Positions 10,913-22,083 are shown, numbered from the stretch's first letter. The stretch: DNA of 64,000 bases from Gentiana macrophylla (GCA_026214975.1 JAOBSW010001225.1:62001-126000); one strand, 5' to 3'. The notes: a model not told the origin generated them from the sequence alone. Translations and numbers: made by a program.

Positions 10913-12458
10913 ATAAGCGGTAATAAAAGATAATATAATTGATCAGATTATAATTTTTAATGTAATTTATATTGTCAATATTATAAATATATTATTTATT
11001 CTAATTTAAAATTGTAAGAAGACAGAAAGTGTATATAACTTAAATATCTTAAACATCAAATATTATTTAGATGAAATTGTACATGTAATACTTAATAAGT
11101 ATAAATAAAATATTAAAATGATTTTTAATCGCAACTATTATGAAATACTGGAATTGTAAACTTGGTGGATAGTTGACAAAATTGCTTATAAAGTTTAGGC
11201 TCAAGATGTTGGTTAATCGGAAAAAGAAATCAAAAAAGAAAGAAAGCAAGTAAATGCGTATCTACATCTTCATATTCTTGAAAAAAACAATCATCGATTA
11301 ATAGCATCTTTTTTTTTTCAGATTTTCTCTTTTTTTTTTCAATCAAGAACTAAAAGCGTGAGTGTGTGTAGAAAATCAAATTTACAAGCATTGCTTCATC
11401 AAGATTGATCGGAGTACTACTCTTTCGATCGAAAATTACAAGTCCGGTTTCCTTAAACTTGTAATCATTCTTGAGATCTTATGATTCGACTTTTCTATTT
11501 CATTCTATGCCTTCATTCCCAAAGAATAGGACATTTCGAGATAATACCTACCATTTGGACTACTATCATCAGGCAATCGGGAGCTTTTAAACCTCATAGT
11601 GATATAGGACATTTCGAGATAACACCCTACTGCACTCAAATCATTGGTAGCTACAACCGATATGTTCTTTTTTATTTTTAAGTTGTCGATCATGAGATAA
11701 GGAAGATAACACGATATTTGATTAATTTGCATTGTAGATATAGTGCTTCGTTCTTAATTCTTTTATAGAATATTAACATATCCGAACTTATTACCAAAAT
11801 CTACTATATTGCAAGTGTCATGAGGTAAGATCGAATATACTAATACTTATATAATTTTTCCAATCTCAGTATACACCAAAACATAGCTTTTATGTCTTCA
11901 TCTCTTTTCATAAGTACGTACAAACTTGCGGAATTTTCAAGGAAATGTAGACCAAAATTAGCTAAAGGTTGGTTAATTCCAATTAATCAAAAATGGCAAT
12001 TTCGAGTGTGAGGTCTTGATCACTCTAATCAAGGCCGATGTAGGAACAAAATTGGAAATTTATTTAGGTGAGCTTATTTGGCTATATAGTTATATTTTTG
12101 TGGTGCCAAAAATCGTCATTCCTAGTCCAATTCCAAACTCATAATTCATTTTTGAAAAGAAAATGATTCTAACAATTTTACTTATAATTATCAACATACT
12201 TATATAATTTCATAAAAACAATATTTAATATTAATTACTTAATTATATAAACTTAAAATCTCATTAAAATCTAAATTAGTCATAAAATATAATTATAATA
12301 TATCTAACATACTTTACTTAATTAAAAACTTATTCTTCCAAATTATATCATTTTTTATTCATATTTATATTAACTACTTAATTTCTAATAAAAATTTGAT
12401 AATTTTTATAATTTATAACTATTTTTTCGAAAATTTTAATGAATTTTCTAACCTAACT
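10913..12458. other. Noncoding internal region of the Athila-like element
   Basis: AT-rich, no convincing gene. It contains the duplicated conserved box at 11517-11655. The rest is short T/A runs. Confidence 0.6.
11517..11655. repeat. Duplicated conserved noncoding box, core ATAGGACATTTCGAGATA
   Basis: Two cores at 11525-11542 and 11604-11621, 79 bp apart. Copy 2 is embedded in tcatagtg..ATAGGACATTTCGAGATA..actcaaatcat. The same pair, with the same flanks, occurs at 38812-38961 in the second LTR element. Confidence 0.8.
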
Positions 12459-12500
12459 CTACTCCCCACTTACAAAGTGGCATCGTCCCGATGTTCAAAG
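12459..12500 (-). other. Internal polypurine-tract-like unit with hairpin (PPT 2)
   Basis: On the minus strand CATCGGGACGATG (5-bp stem, GGA loop; 12481-12493) precedes a G-rich tract GTAAGTGGGGAGTAGAG. It repeats the arrangement beside the 3' LTR 1.6 kb away. Function not established; an extra priming site or an mRNA 3' element are both possible. Confidence 0.6.
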
Positions 12501-12805
12501 AGTATTAAATAAGTAGGTTTGAAAATAAAATTAAAATTATATATTAACGTTATTATTTTGATTTTCTTACTTAACGTAAACTAATATATTATAACAACTC
12601 AAACATATATATTAAACATGATAAAAACTATTACAAACTTAAAAAAAAACATAAACTTAACTAAACTAAACTAGAAAGCTATTAACTTAACTTAAGTTAA
12701 CTTATTAAAAACTTAAACCATCTTAAACTAACAAACCAACAAACCAACTAAATTGTTGACGAACAACTCGGTGTATCAACCGGTAACAAGCCAACTCTAT
12801 TATCT

Positions 12806-13579
12806 CTAGACGGAAAAAATTTCATCTGTCTCAAGCTCTTCAACTCCATTCATGTGAGTACAAAGACGCGAAATCATCCAAGCATTAGGCATAGGTTTCC
12901 CCCTACTACATCTCGTTATTGCAAATCCCAAAACTGTCCTTTGAATCAAAATACCCCAATCCACAAATTCACCAAATGCCAAAGCATAAAGTAGAAGCAT
13001 TTCATTCTCGGCAAGGCTTGCAAAATCCCAGGTGGGATATACTCTAGAATTAATAAAATGCTTCCACGCCTTTAGGTGTGGAAGTAAAGCACGTGTAGAC
13101 ATTTCGTGATTTGTGTCGAAAAGTGGAAACAGACATTGGAAAGACTCCTGCACTTTATTCAAATGATTATATGGATTATCTAATCCCCACTTCATTTCGA
13201 AATGTTGCATCGTAACAGGAGGAATTTCAAAAAGTTGGTTGATAATAGATGAAGAGAAGGGAACAGCCACTCCTCTTACCGAGACAATTTGAGTTATATC
13301 AATCATAGGCGTCGTCATTAGGGCAGAATAAAATTCTCGAACTATCGAGATATTTATTCTTTCTCTTGGCGTACTTACGAACTTCTTCCAACCAAATCCT
13401 CGAATAATAGTTTTACCCCATCGATCTATCTTATCGAAATTTAAACCTTTCTCCAACTGGATTGGAGAATTAGCAAAACGAGGGTGTAAAATTATATTAT
13501 CGTTTGAAGCTTGAGACTCCGGAGCATCCGGGGTGTTAGGCTCATATGAATTGACAGAAGGTGAGGATCGGTTTGACAT
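12806..13579 (-). CDS. PF20167-type plant transposon protein, internal gene B of the Athila-like element
   Basis: An open 257-codon frame without internal stops. The N-terminus is Ser/Asn/Pro-rich (about residues 1-40); the core follows: I-N-I-S-I-V-R-E-F-Y near 92-100, then V-S-V-R-G-V-A-V-P-F, S-I-I-N-Q-L-F-E-I-P, and later A-W-K-H-F-I-N-S-R-V-Y-P and L-A-F-G-E-F-V-D-W-G. The acidic C-terminus ends E-I-F-S-V. The start at 13579 is the first ATG. The family's reference text is R-E-F-Y / RG-V-x-V-P-F / I-N. No signal peptide or membrane segment is evident, so a viral-type envelope role has no support here. Upstream, at 13753-13790, lies the family's GGCCGGACCGGTCCGG palindrome, suggesting a private promoter. 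It is paralogous to gene A (14140-15609). Biochemical function unknown. Confidence 0.75.
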   Translation of the reverse strand: MSNRSSPSVNSYEPNTPDAPESQASNDNIILHPRFANSPIQLEKGLNFDKIDRWGKTIIRGFGWKKFVSTPRERINISIVREFYSALMTTPMIDITQIVSVRGVAVPFSSSIINQLFEIPPVTMQHFEMKWGLDNPYNHLNKVQESFQCLFPLFDTNHEMSTRALLPHLKAWKHFINSRVYPTWDFASLAENEMLLLYALAFGEFVDWGILIQRTVLGFAITRCSRGKPMPNAWMISRLCTHMNGVEELETDEIFSV

Positions 13580-13678
13580 TTAAAACAGATGAAAAATTTA
13601 AAACAGATGAAAGTAATAAATAAAAGTAACAAGGTAGAAGGTGAAAGGAATGACAATGTTTTACTTCCTGGCCTCCTT

Positions 13679-13790
13679 CCTTTAATAGAAGTAAATAAAA
13701 CATACGTGGCTGTATCAGACGAACTCTAGAATGACTCACCCCTCTTTCTTCACGGCTCGGGCCGAGAATAGGCCGGACCGGTCCGGCCTC
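13679..13790 (-). promoter_or_regulatory. Putative promoter of gene B with GGCCGGACCGGTCCGGCC palindrome
   Basis: A perfect 18-bp palindrome GGCCGGACCGGTCCGGCC lies at 13771-13788, with CGGCTCGGGCCGAG beside it (13753-13766). A weak TATA-like ctattaaag (minus strand, 13680-13688) and a leader up to the ATG at 13579 follow. The motif is that of the LTR promoter. Confidence 0.5.
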
Positions 13791-13799
13791 TAGATCATT

Positions 13800-14139
13800 T
13801 CACCGAGTACAGAGGTAAAAGTCAAATTGGTTTTTGTTTTTACTTCTCACATGTGTAACAATACCTACACATGCTTTGAAGATATATTTTTAAAGTTTGA
13901 ACTTGATACGGACTTGATAAAACGACACATTATATTTTGAAAACGACTTAATAATGATACAAAATTATTTTTGGGTTTTTTATAGTTTATAAAAATTAAA
14001 ACGATTTAGAATGAAAACCATATTTTGATAAAACGATTATAAAACGAAAATAAACGAACACGAAAACAAACCAATATCTAAATGAAAATGTCGAATAAAA
14101 CGTGCAGTAAAAATGTTTAATCAAACATAGTCATGAAAT
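13800..14139. other. No gene seen; spacer between genes A and B
   Basis: AT-rich; would be the 3' flank of gene A. No frame or clear repeat was seen. Confidence 0.5.
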
Positions 14140-15609
14140 TCAATCTTCTTCAAAATCTTCCTCAAGATCAACATGAAAGCTCGAACTCGGAAACGACTGA
14201 GAAGCTGGCGGCTGAACTGTAGTCGTGGTCCTGACTGAACTATCAAGTCCTATCGAACTCATGCCAGTAGTGATATGTGCAAACTCAGTGAATCCTCCCC
14301 AACTAGACATCACTGGTCTCTGAATACCTATCGAAAATACACATGTACCACTCGATTGGCCTCCAAAAGGATATGACATTGGATGAAAGGTCGAAGGTGG
14401 TGGAATAGGTGCTACCCAATCTGGTAAGGTATACGGATCAGACTGACAAGGTGGATAGGCAGGATCATCAAAAGTAGGATTACGAAGCAATTGCTCGTTT
14501 CTCCTTAAACCTCTACGAATATCATCACACCACTGCCTATTACTTTCAGCATACAAAGCCATGTTGGCTTGACCACGTGCAACGTCTGATACTAAAGATT
14601 GAAACATATCATAAGTTATAGTGTTGGAGAAAGGAGTTTGTTGAGGCTGACTAGAAAAAGATGGAAAAGAAGAAGATGTGAAAACTGGTGGAGCTGGTTG
14701 AGTTTGACGGCTTCTAATCAAAGAGCTTATCCTACCATCTGGAAGCCTAGTCAAACTTGGTCCAATCAGAGGTGCATCTGCCAAAGCTAACTTGTCATTA
14801 GGCAGGAATGGTACTCCCACCCTACGACATAAATCTGAGATAAAACAAGGGAAGTACAGATGACTCCCTGGTTTGGCGATGACAATGCTCTCGAAAATTC
14901 TTTTTAAAAATTACTTTTCCAACATACACTTTCACATCATTTACCATCGCCCAAGCGATACAAACATCTTCCTTTCCATAAGCAGTATGTTTACTCGAAG
15001 GATAGAGACTATGGCTAATAAATCTTTTAATTGCCCTTAAACCTCTAATACATTTCCCATAGTTAAACCTGTTTTCAACCCACACAGCGGTTGGGTCAAA
15101 AGTGTGCTGAGCTCTCAGGGCCGTCTGCTCAAAACTTGCAGGATCATCTTGATTCCAAACTACCCTGTAATCTTCATCATCAGGAAAAACTTCAACTCCT
15201 AAAATTGCGTTAATCATGGCAGGGTTAAAAGGAACATTTCTAGCTCTTAGGGGTACAGTTTGCGACTGATTAAGCTCATCTTGCGACATAGTAGACAAAA
15301 CCGAATAAAATTCAGCTACTAAAGTCGTATTGATCTCCCCTTCTCTTACGGCGCTAGTTCTAACCACTGACGTCTCGTAAAAATATTTTTAACCTCATCA
15401 CCTAAGTCATCCAAATCTAATCCTCTCTCAACCAAAACATCACATTTACTATAAATTCTCTCATACGCGTTCTTAGCTTCTTGTGATGCTGTTTTATTAA
15501 AGCTTACGGCTTCTTCTTCGGGTGATAAAATTATTGTGCCTACTACCGGAGTTGATATAGGAATGTTTGATTTTCGCTTTTTAGAGATTCTTTTACTCGA
15601 CTCAGTCAT
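14140..15609 (-). pseudogene. PF20167-type plant transposon protein, internal gene A of the Athila-like element (two frameshifts)
   Basis: Three overlapping frames make one gene of about 490 codons. The N-terminus (15346-15609) is basic, then acidic, ending at T-R-R-Q-W-L. One frameshift near 15360 leads to the core (14822-15367): I-N-T-T-L-V-A-E-F-Y, V-P-L-R-A-R-N-V-P-F, A-M-I-N-A-I-L-G-V, later C-I-A-W-A-M-V-N-D. A second shift in the A-run near 14900 leads to the last part (14140-14930), which holds the family's Y-F-P-C-F-I-S-D-L-C block and a Ser/Pro/Gln-rich tail ending in E-E-D-F-E-E-D. ATG at 15607-15609 is preceded directly by a tcgtag splice acceptor, supporting this start. Both shifts are single-base and may be recent damage or assembly errors. 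Paralogue of gene B; function unknown. Confidence 0.7.
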
Positions 15610-15610
15610 T

Positions 15611-16080
15611 CTACGATATTGGTAAAGCCAATCAACAATAAAAACAACAACAAAAACAACAAAAAAATAATAATGTCACAACACACTCAAAAATTAAAAT
15701 AGTTGAAATTAATCTAAAAAATTATGAAAAATACGAAATTGATAACTAAATAAACTAAATAATACCTTAATATGAAGAAAACGTTGAAAAGTAGGCCGGA
15801 AAAGTGATAAAGTCGCCGGAAAAAATGTAGCTTGTTTTTTTATCCTTTTTTATTTTTGTAACTTTTGTGGAAGAGAGTAGATGAATGTAGGAAGAAATCA
15901 AGTAGTGGTGTAGTGTGAGATGAAGTTTTGTGGAAGAAAATTTTCGAGTGGTGGGGTTTGGGTGCAAAAAGTGCGGCGGCAAGAAAAATTTAGGGAAGAA
16001 GAAGAAGAAAAAGAAAGGGTCCCCGTTTTTTATCCATTTAGACCCCGGATCGGTCCGGGTTCAGGGCCGGATCGGTCCGT
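15611..16080 (-). promoter_or_regulatory. Promoter, leader and 5'UTR intron of gene A
   Basis: On the minus strand: two GGACCGATCCGG motifs (16043-16080), TATA-like GGATAAAAAACGG (16025-16034), and a pyrimidine-rich leader. A donor ttaag|gtatta (exon end 15766) and acceptor cgtag (15611) give a 155-bp intron ending one base before the ATG. The order matches the internal gene promoter at 41349-42000 of the second LTR element. Confidence 0.6.
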
Positions 16081-16089
16081 GCCCATTTT

Positions 16090-16450
16090 TTTCACTTTTT
16101 CCGATTTTTTACTTTTTATGATTTTTGATTAAAACTTAAAAAAATTCTTATAAAACTTAATTAAACTTGATTAAAACTTCATTAAAAACTTTAAAAATAA
16201 AATTTGAAGGAAATCTTATAATTTTATAACAATTTCTAAAAATTTAATAAATTTTTTATAACACTTAATAAAAAGCTTATAAAAATTTAATAAATTTATA
16301 TTAACTCTTATAAAACATCTAAATTAAAACTCAAAAAGAACTTTTATAAAACTTTTATAAAACTCCTCAAATTTCATAAAGATCCAATTTTATAAAATTT
16401 TCAGAAGTTATGCGAAAATTTTATAAAATAAAACATAAGAAAAGACTCAA
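16090..16450. other. No gene seen; very AT-rich spacer
   Basis: Simple-looking aaaactt/ttaataaa sequence downstream of pol (minus strand), with no frame of note. Confidence 0.6.
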
Positions 16451-16453
16451 AAC

Positions 16454-16669
16454 TTAAGGGGTTCCTGATTCTTCGATTTCTAAATCTTCCAGAGTTCTGA
16501 TGTAACGTTCAATCAACCTAACTCTGAAAAGAGGCATTTGAATTATCTCTCGAAATTCCATCGGGATTTTCGGATAACCACCTAATCGTTCCTTCCTAAC
16601 AATATTCAAACACTCATCCTGGATTTGGTTGTGTTCTTCCCACGGCGTCAACATGTTCACTTTTTCCAC
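16454..16669 (-). CDS. Small uncharacterised frame downstream of integrase
   Basis: A 71-codon frame starting M-E-K-V-N-M-L and ending I-E-E-S-G-T-P, charged and apparently soluble. I do not recognise it. It lies between the integrase end and gene A, and may be the eroded end of a longer frame. Confidence 0.25.
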   Translation of the reverse strand: MEKVNMLTPWEEHNQIQDECLNIVRKERLGGYPKIPMEFREIIQMPLFRVRLIERYIRTLEDLEIEESGTP

Positions 16670-17049
16670 TGATTCTCAGATCTCATCGTAAATTTTGCCC
16701 TTCTTTTATTGCACTTCTTGATGTTCCATTACAAACTTCTCCCAATCTTATCTCTCTCAACAATTTCTTGTTTTGTTCAAAAACTAAAACACAGAAAACG
16801 CGACATCTTTATCAAGGCCTAATTTTGAAAGTAAAACAAAACTCCTAATCTATCTAAAAGGGCATCCAGGTTCTTTTACGTATGTCGGTAAAAGATTTAA
16901 AAGAGTTTAAACATAAATAAAAACACAGAAAAGTAGAGTAAAGATAGATAGCACCTGGTATTCGGCTGATTTCAGTTTCTCTGCTTTTTTTCGGTTTTTC
17001 TGCTTTTTCAATTTGTCGGGGGATCAATCAGTAGCATTACTTCTTTTTT

Positions 17050-18415
17050 GATGTGATTCCTTCTCCTCCACAAATAACTTTACTCTGTGGCCATTGGCTA
17101 TAAAAGTCGATTTCCATCGATTAGTTCAACAGCTCCAGATTTGTAAACCCGTGTTACTTTAAATGGACCTGTCCATCTTGATTTAAGCTTACCTGGAAAC
17201 AACTTTAAACGTGAATTGTACAAAAGCACTCGATCACCTACATGGAACTCACGTTTAAAGATTCTCTTATCATGGAAAGATTCCGTGCGTTCTTGTAGAT
17301 TCGAGCATTTTCATAAGAATCGAGACGAAATTCTTCCAGTTCGATTAATTGAAGCAATCTATGATCACCGATGACCTTGGGATCGAAATTCAGAAATCTA
17401 ATAGCCCAGAAGGCTCGGTGTTCTAACTCAACTGGGAGATGACAAGACTTACCAAAGACTAGCTTATAGGGAGAACAACCAATTGGTGTTTTAAAAGCTG
17501 TTCTGTACGCCCATAATGCATCATCTAATTTAACTGCCCAGTTTTTACGATTTGAGTCCACTGTTTTCTCCACGATTCTTTTGATTTCTCTATTTGACAC
17601 CTCTACATGTCCACTGGTTTGTGGATGATAGGGCGTTCCTAACTTATGCGTTACACCATATTTTTCAACTATCTTAGTAAATGGTTTATTACAAAAGTGT
17701 GACCCTCTATCACTAATGATAGCCCTCGGAATGCCATATCTGGTAAATATATTCTTTTTAAGGAATCGTATGACAACTTTGGTATCATTAGTTGGAAGAG
17801 CTTCAGCTTCTACCCATTTTGAAACATAATCTACCATTACAAGAATAAATCTTTTTCCAAACGAAATAGGGAAAGGTCCCATGAAATCTATACCCCAAAC
17901 ATCAAATAACTCACATTCTAAAATAGGTTGCATAGGCATTTCATGTTTTTTAGATACATTTCCCCATTTTTGACAAGATTCACAAGATTTAACATACTTA
18001 TAAGCATCTCTATATAGTGTAGGCCAATAAAAACCACATTATAAAACTTTAAAAGCAGTTTTCCAACCTCCATGATGACCTCCTGCCTCATGATCATGAC
18101 AAAACGACAAAACACTTAAAATTTCATTATCAGGCACACATTTTCTGATTATCCCATCCGAACATTTACGGAAAAGGTCCGGTTCCTCCCAAGAATAAAA
18201 TTTTAAGTCATAAAAGAACTTTTTCTCACGCAAGTCCAATGAGACGGAATATAATCACGAGTTAAGTAATTAATCATATCTCCAAACCAAGGTGACATTT
18301 CCTTAGAAGGAATTTTATTCTTTAATAACTGCATGGTTGAAGGAGTATCTATTCTAAACAGTTGTTCATCAGGAAATGAATCTTTTATTTCATTTCCTAT
18401 TTCTTCATTTTCCAT
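17050..18415 (-). pseudogene. Athila-like pol: integrase
   Basis: The zinc-binding HHCC region (H-D-H-E-A-G-G-H-H-G-G ... C-E-S-C-Q) runs across 17970-18130 and is cut by one in-frame TAA at 18039-18041. The catalytic core follows in the same frame (17238-17939): first Asp in W-G-I-D-F-M-G-P, second in S-D-R-G-S-H-F, Glu in H-V-E-V-S-N-R-E. Then [12 protein letters not shown] and [12 protein letters not shown], typical of Athila. The C-terminal region (17050-17260) shows [15 protein letters not shown] after a frame change. Integrase inserts the cDNA into the chromosome; this copy cannot be translated through. Confidence 0.88.
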
Positions 18416-19835
18416 TCTACTTAGATGATCTCGCTCTACATTCTCACTTCTTTTTTATCCTTAATTTCAATATCGAATTCTTGAAGTAAGAGAATCCATC
18501 TAAGAAGACGAGGTTTAGCATCTTTCTTACTTAGTAAATACTTGAGGTCTTTGAATGGTCTGTATAAATTATCACCTTAGAACCAACAATGTACGATCGA
18601 AACTTATCTAAGGCAAAAATCACACACCATGATTCTTTTTCAGTAGTTGCATAATTTAGTTGAGTGCGTTTAATGTGTGAGATGCATAGTAAATAGCTTT
18701 GAGAATTTTGTTATACCTTTGACCTAAAGCACTCCTACAAACTAAATCACCGGCATCACACATAATCTCAAACGGCAAACTCCAATCGGTGCTACTAACA
18801 CTGGTGCAGTAGTTAACCTCGCTTTAAGAGTCTGAAAGGCTTCCATACATTTACTATCAAAGTTAAAAGGTACTTCCTTTTCAAGCAAATGACTTAGAGG
18901 CTTTGCTATTTTTGAAAAATCGGCAATGAACCTTCTATAAAATCCTGCATGTCCGAGAAATCCTCTTAGAGTTCTTAAATTAACTGGTGGAGGTAATTTT
19001 TCAATTACTTCGACTTTAGCTTTATCAACTTCAATACCTTCTTCAGAGATTCTATGTCCTAAAACAATTCCTTCTGATACCATTAAGTGACATTTTTCCC
19101 AGTTTAGTACTAAATTGGTATCTTCACAGCGTTGTAACACTCGTTCTAAGTGTAACAAACAAACATCAAATGAGTCTCCGTAAACACTAAAGTCATCCAT
19201 AAAATTTCTAAGAATTTCTCAACCATATCAGCAAATATAGCCATCATACACCTTTGAAACGTAGCTGGTGCATTACATAAACCAAACGGCATTCTTTTAT
19301 AAGCAAAAGTTCCATAAGGACATGTGAAAGTAGTTTTTTCTCTATCTCCTGCTGCAATGAAAATCTGTAAATATCCTGAATAACCATCTAGGAAACAGTA
19401 ATACTTATGTCCACTTAAACGTTCCAACATCTGAACTATGAATGGAAGTGGATGATGATCTTTCTTAGTATGATCATTTAGTTTTCTAAAATCAATGCAC
19501 ATTCGATAACCTGTAATCTCTCTTGTCGGAATCCATTCATTCTTTTCATTCTCTTTCACTGTGAAACCTCCTTTCTTTGGTACAACTTGAGTTGGACTAA
19601 CCCATTCACTATCTGATATGGGAAAAATTATCCCCATTTCTAATAGCTTAATGACCTCTTTCTTAACAATTAACTGCAAATTTGGGTTGAGGCGGCGTTG
19701 CGGTTGAATACAAGGTTTAGCATCTTCCTTCAGAATTATCTTATGAACGCAAATCTCAGGGCTAATACCTCGAATATCGGCAACTGTCCATCCAAAAGCT
19801 TTCTTATGCTTTTTCAACATTCTAAGTAATTGATC
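18416..19835 (-). pseudogene. Athila-like pol: reverse transcriptase and RNase H
   Basis: RT starts in frame 19146-19820 with W-V-S-P-T-Q-V-V-P-K-K-G-G, R-M-C-I-D-F-R-K-L-N, F-L-D-G-Y-S-G-Y and F-G-L-C-N-A-P-A-T-F-Q. A one-base shift near 19200, exactly at the catalytic motif, moves the frame to 18742-19200, which opens at M-D-D-F-S-V-Y-G-D and continues with L-G-H-R-I-S and F-L-G-H-A-G-F-Y-R-R-F. RNase H (18416-18800) is recognisable but broken by further shifts near 18780 and 18690. The order protease, RT, RNase H, integrase defines Ty3/gypsy. Confidence 0.9.
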
Positions 19836-20035
19836 TTCTTGTTGCTCGCTTAAAGATGATGAAATAATAACGATAATAGATTATTAGTTTCAAGAAAAGC
19901 ATACTTGATTTAAAGGTAACGGTTTCAATTCCGCATTCTTAGGTGGATCTTCCAGGTGATGGTTTAAGAACCGGTCCTTCTAGTTCTAATTCCAAATACT
20001 TATGCCATGATGGTTTAAAAGTAAAACTTCCTTTA

Positions 20036-20600
20036 TCACAGAGAAAGGATTATCTCTTTCATTTCGGTGTCTTTCTCATCTTCCTTATAGATAGACAGAG
20101 TTAAGCATTCTTCTAATCTGTCTTCAAAAGTTGGTAACTGATTATCATAGACAGAATGAATATCTTCTATAAAAGAACATGATTCTGGTGATCTGTATGG
20201 ATGTTCCATAGCTTTGAAAATATTGAAAGCAACTTCATCTTCATTGACTCTCAGAATTAACTCTCCTTTCTGGACATCTATTAAAGTTCTTCCTGTAGCT
20301 AGAAATGGTCGACCTAAGATAAGTGGCGCTGAATATCCTTCTTCCATTTCCATAACTACAAAGTCTCTTTGGAAAATAGAACTTGTCTACTTTAACCAAT
20401 ACATCTTCAATAATTCCTTTAGGGTATTTAATCGATCTATCGCCATCATGCAGAGTCATTTCGATTTTAGCAAGCTTTCTATGCCTAGCTTCTTATAATC
20501 CTCATAAGACATGAGATTTATACTAGCTCCAAGATCACATAAGACCTTCTAAACAGAAATCCTCCAATTTCACACGGAATGGTAAAACTTCCAGGATCTT
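20036..20600 (-). pseudogene. Athila-like pol: aspartic protease region
   Basis: The active-site text C-D-L-G-A-S-I-N-L-M lies on the minus strand at about 20510-20545, followed by K-K-L-G-I. The 20241-20459 and 20036-20353 frames carry K-Y-P-K-G-I-I-E-D-V-L-V and the flap/back half P-L-I-L-G-R-P-F-L-A-T. At least two frameshifts separate these parts. Retroelement protease cleaves the Gag-Pol polyprotein. Confidence 0.8.
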
Positions 20601-20616
20601 TCACTTAGGTGGTAAC

Positions 20617-22083
20617 TTATGCCGCAAAAAAGCTATGAGAACATTCTTCATTTAGGCATATATTCTCATATTCCTCTAATTTTTTCTTGTTTGACAGAAT
20701 ATCTTTCAAAAACTTTCCATAAGCAGGCATACTAATTAGAGCTTCAATAACAGGGATATTAACATGAATATGACGAAAAGTATCAAGGAAGCGAGCATAC
20801 TTCTGATCAGTTCTAATCTTTTTAATTTGATCTTTAGGTGGGTAAGGTAAAGATTCTAAATCTATAACCTTTGATCCCAAAGTCATTTTCTCTTTTCCTT
20901 TTTCCTTAAACTTTTGAGTATTACTTGATTGCCAAGTATCATGATCTTGAGTTTTTTCTTTTAAAACATTCCTTGAATCAATCTTTACTTCAGATTCCTT
21001 CAGTTCTTCTTGTTTCTTATCCTTGTTATCATTATCTTCCATTCTAACATGTTCCTTGAATAAAGTCCTTAAATCTTTATCCATGGGATCTTTCAAAATC
21101 CTAGGGATTTTTACCCATTTCTCACCTTCATTCTCGTGTTCCAAACTTTATTCCTTTTCAAGAAATTCTCTATAATTTCTTCTTCCTCATCGTGAATTCA
21201 AGTTCATCTTTAGTTTCATCATTTTTCCATCTAAATCATTTTCTACTTCATTATTCCCGAAGTTTTCTACTCCATTACTACCACGGAGTTTTCTACTTCT
21301 CGTAACTACAACATTTACCTCTCTTGGGTTTCTTTCAGTATTGCTTGGTAATCCTCCTGGAGGTCTATCTTGTTATTACGTTCACCTTCCCTACTCAAAT
21401 GATCTTCCATATTCCTTAATGAGGCTTCTATCGTTCTCATTCTCGGTATCATGTCCACTCATAGATGTTTTCATTGTACTCATATCTTTAGTGACTGTAC
21501 CAATAGAAGTCATCATTGTTTCCATATTCTTAGCTTGAGTAGATACTACACCCATCATATTTTCTATTAGTTTTTCCCATTTTTCAACTCCCTGCGCAGT
21601 TGAGTTGAACTCGAGTTCTTGGTATACTTTGAGTGGTATGTTGAGGATAGGATCTAGGTAATGATTGTAAATTCTGATTAGATGCATTCTCTTGATAAAC
21701 TTGATTATTATTCATATTCCTATATGAAACTGGATATGGCGGTTGTCCTTGCTTACTAGGGTTTTCAGACCATCGAAAAGTAGGGTGATCTCTTCTAATC
21801 GCATTAAACGAGTTTGAATATGCATTGTTCAAATTCCTATGCTGCTGAAGAAAACTCACCTCCTCTCTTGAATATCCTGTTGGTTCTTCAATCCCTATTG
21901 ACATATTATCCTGATTTGAGTATTCGGTTGGTGTACTATTTTACGAACTTTGGTTTTTCTTTGATCAGTAGGCCATCAAATTTCCTACTCAAATTTTCTA
22001 AATGTGCTAGAACTTTCGTATTAGATGTACATTCTCTGTAAAAGCTACTTTTCCGGTGCTAGAACCGGTTTCCCACATTCTCG
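20617..22083 (-). pseudogene. Athila-like gag C-terminal half and gag-pol linker
   Basis: Broken frames (20617-21144, 21391-21687, 21584-21904) encode Lys/Glu-rich and Asn/Gln-rich text, for example N-N-Q-V-Y-Q-E-N and L-P-Y-P-P-K-D-Q. No CCHC zinc knuckle is visible. Positions between gag and the protease active site and the strand fit the poorly conserved part of Athila Gag. Confidence 0.65.

Noticed and set aside
14599..14790. Plus-strand frame within gene A
   Set aside because: Shadow of the minus-strand gene.
12806..15609. Naming genes A and B as envelope genes
   Set aside because: Their position after pol suggests it, but no signal peptide, membrane segment or cleavage site is visible.
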